Positions 58,637 to 64,000 of a stretch of DNA of 64,000 bases are shown in pieces. A model generated the notes under the pieces. It saw only the letters and a program-made list of their open reading frames with translations. It was not told the DNA's origin and did no database searches. Source of the stretch: Streptomyces sp. NRRL F-5135 (GTDB lineage Bacteria; Actinomycetota; Actinomycetes; Streptomycetales; Streptomycetaceae). Position 1 is the stretch's first letter. Each line of letters begins with the position of its first letter. A program made the translations under genes and the position numbers. Where the stretch lies: contig NZ_JOHR01000005.1 of assembly GCF_000719775.1 (NCBI RefSeq), positions 124,001-188,000 of the forward strand, given 5' to 3'.

Positions 58637-58716
58637 GGCCGCGAGGCTACTCCTCAACCCGGCCGGTGCCGCCCGCCATTGGCGGACCGACCACGGACGG
58701 ATCAAGGACAACTCAC

Positions 58717-58771
58717 GGGGAGTTCCATGGGGAGTTCCATGGGGAGTTCCATGGGGAGTTCCATGGGGAGC
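58717..58771. repeat. Tandem 12-bp repeat GGGGAGTTCCAT (four copies plus part)
   Basis: Four identical copies at 58717, 58729, 58741 and 58753, then GGGGAGCT from 58765. They lie between the oxidoreductase start (58636) and the potassium-channel stop (58813), so they are upstream of one minus-strand gene and downstream of another. The unit length is a multiple of three, so copy-number change would not shift a frame. Confidence 0.85.
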
Positions 58772-58812
58772 TCACAGACGGCTCAACGGCGCCAAGGATG
58801 GCACGTGCCGTC

Positions 58813-59892
58813 TCAGTCCTGCTGCTCCGGGACCCCCGGGCTCTGGGCCCGGACAATGGTGATCAGGCGGTCGGTCAGCTGCAGCGGGCTCGCCGCGGGG
58901 TCGTCGTACCCGAGCAGCCGGTGCCCCCGCAGCACGCTCACCACCAGGTCATCCGTCTCCCGGACGCTCCGGCCCACCTCGGACTTTATGACCGGACGCT
59001 CGACCAGATCGAGACCGCTGCCCTGCTGGATCAGGTCCTCCATCACCGTCCCGGCACTGGGGCTGAGGACCGAGAGGCCGAGCAGCCGACCGGCCGCGCT
59101 CGCGCTGGTGATGACGGCGTCGGCGCCGGACTGCCGCAACAGGGGCGCGTTCTCCTCCTCGCGCACCGCGGCAACGATCTTCGCGGTGCGGTTGAGCTGG
59201 CGCGCGGTCAGCGCGACCAGCACCGCCGTGTCATCGCGCTGGGTCGCGATGACTATCTGGCGGGCGCGCTGAAGCTCCGCGCGCAACAGCACGTCACTGC
59301 GCGTCGCATCGCCGACCACCCCCACGTACCCCTCCGCGTTGGCCGAGTCGATCACCTTGCCGGAGGGGTCGACAATGACGATCTTGTCCTTCTTGAGCCC
59401 CGTGGCCCGGAGCGTCTGCAGCGCGGAACGCCCCTTGGTGCCAAAGCCGACGATGACGGTGTGGTCACGCAAGTTGGACCTCCAGCGATTCTGTCGCCAC
59501 TCCTCCCGGGTGCGCTCGGCGAGCACCTCCAGAGTCGTGCCGACCAGGATGATCAGAAAGCAGACCCGCAGCGGTGTCACGAGCAGCACATTCACCAGAC
59601 GGGCGCTGTCGCTGTACGGGACGACATCGCCGTAGCCCGTCGTGGAGAGCGTGACGGTGGCGTAGTAGACGGCATCGAGGAAGTCGACCGACTCGTCCGC
59701 GTTGTCGTGGTAGCCCGCCCGGTCGACATAGACGATGAACACCGTCAGGGCGAGCACGAACAACGCCATCAGCAGCCGCCTGCTGACCTGGAGCAACGGC
59801 CGCTGGACCTTACGACGCGGCAGTTTCACCCGGGCCGCGACCAGGTGTTCCTCAGCCTGCCGGGCCATCGCGTCATGTCCGGGCAGTTTCAC
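58813..59892 (-). CDS. Two-helix potassium channel with RCK/TrkA-N domain
   Basis: 359 residues from GTG 59892, which overlaps the moeA stop (GTGA); ATG 59925 is an alternative inside moeA. Two membrane helices (about 38-58 and 95-120) flank a pore with the K+ selectivity filter STTGYGD. Two cytoplasmic units follow: RCK/TrkA-N (VIVGFGTKGRSALQTL, VDPSGKVID, VVGDATRSD) and a TrkA-C-like C-terminus. It resembles Kch/MthK-type channels gated by nucleotides or Ca2+. Being cotranscribed with molybdenum-cofactor genes is odd and probably not functional. Confidence 0.92.
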   Translation of the reverse strand: MKLPGHDAMARQAEEHLVAARVKLPRRKVQRPLLQVSRRLLMALFVLALTVFIVYVDRAGYHDNADESVDFLDAVYYATVTLSTTGYGDVVPYSDSARLVNVLLVTPLRVCFLIILVGTTLEVLAERTREEWRQNRWRSNLRDHTVIVGFGTKGRSALQTLRATGLKKDKIVIVDPSGKVIDSANAEGYVGVVGDATRSDVLLRAELQRARQIVIATQRDDTAVLVALTARQLNRTAKIVAAVREEENAPLLRQSGADAVITSASAAGRLLGLSVLSPSAGTVMEDLIQQGSGLDLVERPVIKSEVGRSVRETDDLVVSVLRGHRLLGYDDPAASPLQLTDRLITIVRAQSPGVPEQQD

Positions 59893-59899
59893 GTGAAAC
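59886..59899. other. parS: Perfect parS site (ParB-binding)
   Basis: GTTTCACGTGAAAC is the exact 14-bp palindromic parS consensus. ParB binding to clusters of these near oriC organises Streptomyces chromosome segregation during sporulation. It covers the moeA stop codon and the GTG start of the potassium channel, in one of the few places where coding allows it. It implies that the window lies in the oriC-proximal region. Confidence 0.92.
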
Positions 59900-61571
59900 A
59901 CCCGCCCTCGGCCGAAGCCATCCATGGCAGATCCAACACGTCCAGCTCCTCACCACGCCGGGCCCCACCGGGCCGCACGACCGCCAGTCCATCGGCGACC
60001 GCGATACCCCGCAGCATGGCAGGGCCGCTGAAACGCAGGGGCACGAGCCCCTCGTCGCGATGCACGACGGGCACCAGGCGCGTGTCATGCGGATGGCCGT
60101 TGACCGCGTCCCGCAGCTGTGCGCGGTACGGCTCCCGGGCCGGCCGCCCCGACAGCGTCCGCAGAAGGGGCTCGGCGAGCGTCAGCAGTCCGGAGACCGC
60201 CGCAAGGGGATTGCCGGGCAACCCGACAAAGTGGCGCCCTCGGTCCAGCCGGGCCAGCAGCATGGGGTGACCGGGCCGTACGGCGACGCCGTCCACCAGC
60301 AGCTCCGCCCGCAGCTGGGACAGCACCGGGTGGACGTGGTCCACGGGCCCAGCGGCCGTACCCCCCGTGGTGATCACCAGCTCCGCCGCCGAGCGGGCGA
60401 CCGCGCGCCGCAGGTCGTCCGCCGTGTCGCCGATCCGGCGGGTGGCGATGACCTCGGCACCCAGCGAACGCAGCCAGGGCGCGAGCATCGGCCCCAGCGC
60501 GTCCCGGATCAGCCCGTCATGGGGCAGCCCCCGCGAGAGCAGTTCATCGCCGAGGACCAGCACCTCGACGCGTGGTCGCGGAACGGTCGGCAGTTCGTCG
60601 TACCCGGCCGCCGCCGCGAGGCCCAGGACCGCGGGGGTCACCAAGGAGCCGGCGGGCAGCAGCGGATCTCCCGACCGGCACTCCTGACCGCGCGGCCTGA
60701 TGTCCTGACCATGGGTCACCTCGCGCTCGGCGTGGAGATGACCGGTCCGGTCCGTACGCGCGTGCTCGGTGCGGATCACGGCGGTGGCCTCGGGCGGGAG
60801 ACGCGCGCCGGTGGCGATACGTACCGCGGCGCCGTCGGGCAGCGGGTCGCTCCTCGCGTGCCCGGCGAGAATGCCCCGGTCGGCGGGGACCGCGGCCCCG
60901 GCCGAGCCCGGCCGAGCCCGCGGCTCGTCCGCCTCCGCCACCGGTGCGGCGGGCTGTACGGGCTGGACGGGCTGTACCGTCCAGGGGCCTGGGCCCGAGA
61001 CGGCCCAGCCGTCCATGGCGGAGGTGTCGAAGGGCGGCAGATCGGTGAGCGCCGTCAGGGGCTCCGCGAGGGCGTGACCCAGCGCCTGGTCGAGCGGCAC
61101 CCGGCGGGCTCGGGCAACCGGGTCGGACCGTACGGCACGGGCGGCGAGCGTCCGGGCCGCGTCCCACGAGCGGCGCGAACGGCCGCCTCCGGTCCCGACG
61201 GCTCCACTCCCGGCGGTTCCGGCCCCGGGGGCTCCCGCCCCGGCGGGTCCGGCCCCGGGAGCGCCCTGCCGCGCCGCCGTCGCTCGGCCGGTGCCGGAGG
61301 CTCCGGTGTTCCCCGCGCCGTGGGCCGCCTCCGCACCGGGCCCGCTCTCCGGGGCGGTGCCCGCCTCATGGCGGGAGCCGAGGCCGGCTCCGGTGCTGGT
61401 CCCGGTGTCGGGGAGAGAGCCGGAGTCCGCGCCGTACCGCCGGCTCGCCCCCGAGCCCGTGCCGTCGTCCGGCCCGGTGCCTCGTCCCGGGCCGTACGTC
61501 GCGGCCGGACGTCGGCCGACCAGGGCCAGTACGTCCTCGACCCCGTCGACCTCACCGTCCTGGCCGGTCAT
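59889..61571 (-). CDS. moeA: Molybdopterin molybdotransferase MoeA with disordered N-terminal extension
   Basis: 560 residues. MoeA inserts molybdate into adenylylated molybdopterin. The core starts near residue 140: RVPLDQALGHALAEPLTALT, DTSAMDGWAV (catalytic loop). Then come IATGARLPPEATAVIRTEHA, VLVLGDELLSRG, GGTAAGPVDHVHP in place of GGxSxGxxD-like motifs, and GLPGNPLAAVSGLLTL. The first 135 residues are Gly/Ala/Thr/Ser-rich and low in order, not part of normal MoeA. ATG 61571 overlaps the mobA stop (ATGA). The three genes mobA, moeA and channel form one operon. Confidence 0.9.
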   Translation of the reverse strand: MTGQDGEVDGVEDVLALVGRRPAATYGPGRGTGPDDGTGSGASRRYGADSGSLPDTGTSTGAGLGSRHEAGTAPESGPGAEAAHGAGNTGASGTGRATAARQGAPGAGPAGAGAPGAGTAGSGAVGTGGGRSRRSWDAARTLAARAVRSDPVARARRVPLDQALGHALAEPLTALTDLPPFDTSAMDGWAVSGPGPWTVQPVQPVQPAAPVAEADEPRARPGSAGAAVPADRGILAGHARSDPLPDGAAVRIATGARLPPEATAVIRTEHARTDRTGHLHAEREVTHGQDIRPRGQECRSGDPLLPAGSLVTPAVLGLAAAAGYDELPTVPRPRVEVLVLGDELLSRGLPHDGLIRDALGPMLAPWLRSLGAEVIATRRIGDTADDLRRAVARSAAELVITTGGTAAGPVDHVHPVLSQLRAELLVDGVAVRPGHPMLLARLDRGRHFVGLPGNPLAAVSGLLTLAEPLLRTLSGRPAREPYRAQLRDAVNGHPHDTRLVPVVHRDEGLVPLRFSGPAMLRGIAVADGLAVVRPGGARRGEELDVLDLPWMASAEGGCFT

Positions 61572-62473
61572 CCTCGGCCGTCCTCCTTGGCCGCGGCACC
61601 GGCCCCGGGATCGGAACCGGTCCCTGGCCCGTCGGTGCCCTCTGCCTCCTCGGCCCAGCGCACGGCGAGTTCGGCCGCCTTGCGCGCCGCCTCGGCGACC
61701 GCCGTGGGCCCGTCGCCGCCGGCCTTGGCCGCCGCGTAACCGACCAGGAAGGTCGTGAGCGGTGCGGCGGGCCGGGCGACACCGTGCGCGGCATCGCGGG
61801 CGAGATCGAGGAGGACACGGGTGTCGACATCCAGCTCGATGCCGAGTTCGTCCTTGACTGCGGTGATCCATTCGTCCAGCACGATCCCATGCTCCCTGAT
61901 GCGTGTGCGGGCTGCGGAGATGTCCAGCCAGGTGTCGCAGTCGAAGGACGCGAGCGGATCCGCGTCGATCCTGACCAGGTCCAGTCCGGCGGGCAGCAGG
62001 CGCAGCGGAAGCCCGCCCAGTCTGCCGTACTCCGTGGCCAGAAGGGCGAGTTCACGCCGGAGCGGCTCGGTGCGGTACGCGGCGACGAGCGGCTGGTCGC
62101 GGCCGTCGGGGTCGGTCAGCAGCGCGCCTTCCCGGCCCGACGAGCCGATCGCCGCGACCAGCCGTTCCACGGTCGGCGTCGCCAGGAAGGGCAGGTCGGC
62201 CGAGAGCACGAGCACGACCGGGGCGTCCACGCACCGCACCCCCGCGTCGAGCGCCGCCAGCGGTCCGCCGCCGGGCGGCTGCTCGCGGGCCCAGCGAACC
62301 GGCCGCGCCGTGGGTCGCCGACCGCCCACGACGACCGTACGGGAAGCACCGGCGCAGGCGGCGAGCACTCGGTCGAGCAACGCCCGGCCCCCTACCCGGA
62401 CTCCGGGCTTGTCGACCCCGCCGAGCCGTTTCGCGGCCCCTCCGGCGAGCACGATGGCGTCATACGCGGTCAT
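61568..62473 (-). CDS. mobA: Molybdenum cofactor guanylyltransferase (MobA-like) with C-terminal DUF6457 domain
   Basis: 301 residues. The nucleotidyltransferase domain (about 1-190) has AIVLAGGAAKRLGGVDKPGV, the GTP loop LAGG, LVLSADLPFLATPT with the metal Asp, and PLVAAYRTEPL. The C-terminal unit (about 205-285: LDEWITAVKDELGIELDVDT, LLDLARDAAHGVARPAAPLT, FLVGYAAAKAGG) is DUF6457, often fused to actinobacterial MobA. It links GMP to molybdopterin for bis-MGD enzymes. I chose ATG 62473. It heads the operon with moeA. Confidence 0.9.
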   Translation of the reverse strand: MTAYDAIVLAGGAAKRLGGVDKPGVRVGGRALLDRVLAACAGASRTVVVGGRRPTARPVRWAREQPPGGGPLAALDAGVRCVDAPVVLVLSADLPFLATPTVERLVAAIGSSGREGALLTDPDGRDQPLVAAYRTEPLRRELALLATEYGRLGGLPLRLLPAGLDLVRIDADPLASFDCDTWLDISAARTRIREHGIVLDEWITAVKDELGIELDVDTRVLLDLARDAAHGVARPAAPLTTFLVGYAAAKAGGDGPTAVAEAARKAAELAVRWAEEAEGTDGPGTGSDPGAGAAAKEDGRG

Positions 62474-62739
62474 GCCAGAAGTATCGCCGCGCGGGGCCCT
62501 GCGAAGCACACGAGGCCGGCCCGTGACAGTCGGGAGCGTGGGAGCCCCCGGCCGGGACACGGTCGTGCGTCAGCGGCCGGTCCGGGAGAGGACCGACCGC
62601 GGCGACAGGGTCACCGGGGCACGCACCGCACGACGACGAGGATGACGCGCCCGCAGATCGGCCGAGCCCGGTCCATTGCCCACCCGCGCGTCAGGGCCCC
62701 GTTCGGTTGCCACGCCCTTCGCGGGCCACAGCGAGCGCA

Positions 62740-62834
62740 CCCCCACGCGACCGTGGCTGGAAGCGAGCGCGCCCCCACGCGACCGTGGCTGGAAGCGAGC
62801 GCGCCCCATGCGGCCGCGGCTCGAAGCGAGCGCG
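62740..62834. repeat. Three tandem 32-bp repeats after the E2 stop
   Basis: Units start at 62740, 62772 and 62804 (31-32 bp; the first two are identical, the third diverged). Each ends in CGAAGCGAGCGCG or a close form. The array abuts the stop codon of the E2 gene. It fills the 3' side of the 361-bp gap 62474-62834, which otherwise holds no gene that I support. Confidence 0.75.
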
Positions 62835-64000
62835 TCACAGCGACCGCAGCAGCACCGCCGGCTGTTCCACGCAGTCGGCCACATGACGCAGGAAACCGCC
62901 CGCCGTACCGCCGTCGCAGACGCGGTGGTCGAACGTCAGCGACAGCTGCACGACCTGACGCACGGCCAGCTCACCGTCATGGACCCATGGCTTCGGCACG
63001 ATCCGGCCGACCCCGAGCATCGCCGCCTCGGGGTGGTTGATGATCGGCGTGGAGCCGTCGACGCCGAACACCCCGTAGTTGTTGAGCGTGAACGTACCGC
63101 CCACCAGATCGCCCGGCGCCATCCTGCCGACCCGCGCGGCCTCCGTCAGTCGTGCGATCTCGGCGCTCAGGGACTCCACGGAACGGGCATGCGCGTCCCG
63201 TACGACGGGCACGACGAGCCCCCGGTCGGTCTGTGCGGCGAAGCCCAGGTGCACCTCGGGCAGCCGCACGATCTCCCGCGCGGCCTGGTCCACCGTGGCG
63301 TTCAGCTCCGGGTGACGCGCCAGCGCCGCCGTGCAGATCCGGGCCAGCAGCGCGAGGATCGAGATCTTTGGCCCCCCGGCCGCGTTCATCGCCGAGCGAA
63401 CCGCCATCAGCTCAGTGGCGTCCGCGTCGACCCAGCAGGTCGCGTCCGGGATCTCGCGGCGACTGCGCGCGAACTTCTCGGCGGCCGCCCCCGCCACGCC
63501 GCGCAGCGGCACCCGTACGACGCCCGCGCGCGGGGCGGCACCCGCGACGGGACGGAAGGACTCGGCCCGGGCGGCCTCCACCGACACGGACTCGGCAGGT
63601 GCGGGACCGGCGGACACGGACGGTGCGGACACAGGCCCGGCAGACACGGATCCGGCCGTCGGCGCCTCCGCCACTTCGGTCCGCAGGGCGGCCCGCTCGA
63701 CGTCGGAGCGCATGATCAGGCCGTCCCGGCCCGTGCCGGTGAGTGCTCGCAGATCGACCCCGCGCTCCCGGGCCAGCCGGCGGACCAGCGGCGAGACGAC
63801 CGGGACCGGCCCCTGAGCGGCCCCGTCCGGCTGCTCGACGCGCGCCCCGGAAGCGGCGGGCGCAGGCCTGCGGACCCGGCGCCTGCGTCCGGTGGGCGCG
63901 CCCGTGCCGTAGCCGACGAGCACGTTTCCCGACCTTCCGCCCCCGGCCGGTCCCCTGCCGGCCGCCCCGGGACCGGTGGGCGGGGAAGTCCGCGCCGCCG
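62835..64000 (-). CDS. Second branched-chain 2-oxoacid dehydrogenase E2 (partial, N-terminus outside window)
   Basis: At least 388 residues; the frame is open to the right edge, so the lipoyl domain lies beyond the window. The visible part begins in a Gly/Pro linker (SGNVLVGYGTG), then the peripheral-subunit-binding domain (SPLVRRLARERGVDLRALTG, RDGLIMRSDVERA). A catalytic domain of about 230 residues ends in LTFDHRVCDGGTAGGFLRHV, with the active His and Asp of DHRxxDG. It is clearly paralogous to the E2 at 40365-41954 but diverged. The matching E1 genes are expected just outside the window. Confidence 0.9.
   Translation of the reverse strand, partial: AARTSPPTGPGAAGRGPAGGGRSGNVLVGYGTGAPTGRRRRVRRPAPAASGARVEQPDGAAQGPVPVVSPLVRRLARERGVDLRALTGTGRDGLIMRSDVERAALRTEVAEAPTAGSVSAGPVSAPSVSAGPAPAESVSVEAARAESFRPVAGAAPRAGVVRVPLRGVAGAAAEKFARSRREIPDATCWVDADATELMAVRSAMNAAGGPKISILALLARICTAALARHPELNATVDQAAREIVRLPEVHLGFAAQTDRGLVVPVVRDAHARSVESLSAEIARLTEAARVGRMAPGDLVGGTFTLNNYGVFGVDGSTPIINHPEAAMLGVGRIVPKPWVHDGELAVRQVVQLSLTFDHRVCDGGTAGGFLRHVADCVEQPAVLLRSL

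Overview
This is a very GC-rich window from a Streptomyces-type actinomycete. The evidence is GC-rich third codon positions, many GTG and TTG starts, AGGAGG-type ribosome sites, Tat and LAxTG export signals, several Ser/Thr kinases, a WhiJ-like XRE/DUF5753 regulator, a subtilisin-inhibitor protein and a perfect ParB site (parS, 59886-59899). The right half recalls, from memory only, the oriC-proximal S. coelicolor region around SCO3811-SCO3829: D,D-carboxypeptidase, bkd operon, NarL-type regulator, kinase pair, second bkd operon. The parS site fits that location.

Left part (1-13.3 kb). An MFS efflux gene is cut by the window edge and sits behind a three-half-site operator. A minus-strand envelope block follows: a GT39 glycosyltransferase, a GT2-GtrA fusion, and an OmpR-type response regulator with its kinase. 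DUF2797 and DUF985 proteins come next. A GntR/HutC regulator then faces a two-box operator whose target is a chimera of a truncated dicarboxylate symporter and a lyase C-terminus. A PLDc_N/SHOCT membrane protein and a Ser/Thr kinase fused to a seven-repeat WD40 propeller close this part.

Surface module (13.5-19.8 kb). A Tat-exported Dyp-type peroxidase precedes three consecutive genes: a beta-helix lipoprotein, a membrane-anchored protein and a large SdrD_B/LANTG wall protein. Each of the three carries one in-frame TTA codon, and I found none in the other genes I scanned. This suggests joint bldA control during development.

Accessory region (19.9-27.4 kb). A four-gene minus-strand operon (methyltransferase plus three uncharacterised small proteins) is divergent from a DUF6879/XRE module across a helically phased iteron operator. 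Beyond it lie a Tn3 transposase remnant, TetR/SDR and chloroperoxidase genes, and two fragments of one tyrosine integrase. The integrase C-terminus abuts a tRNA-Arg(ACG). This looks like a decayed integrative element. The DUF6879 gene has no ATG, GTG or TTG start but has CTG behind a perfect Shine-Dalgarno sequence.

Middle (27.6-40.3 kb). tRNA-Ser(GCT), an SSI-family inhibitor and a 1780-residue PAS/pseudokinase/double-receiver protein with a disordered linker of about 1000 residues. Then a SigE-family sigma factor behind an ECF-type promoter that predicts a leaderless mRNA, an acyl-CoA ligase, a small secreted protein, a prim-pol protein and a D,D-carboxypeptidase.

Right part (40.3-64 kb). 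A branched-chain 2-oxoacid dehydrogenase operon (E1alpha-E1beta-E2), a NarL-type regulator, an FMN-barrel protein, an APH-like phosphotransferase and two divergent Ser/Thr kinases. Then a Ser/Ala/Pro-rich secreted protein, a PadR-ABC-FtsX operon, the proteasome activator Bpa, a quinone oxidoreductase, and a MobA-MoeA-potassium channel operon carrying parS. The E2 of a second bkd-type operon runs off the right edge. Several intergenic gaps hold short tandem repeats with 7, 12, 17, 18 or 32 bp units.
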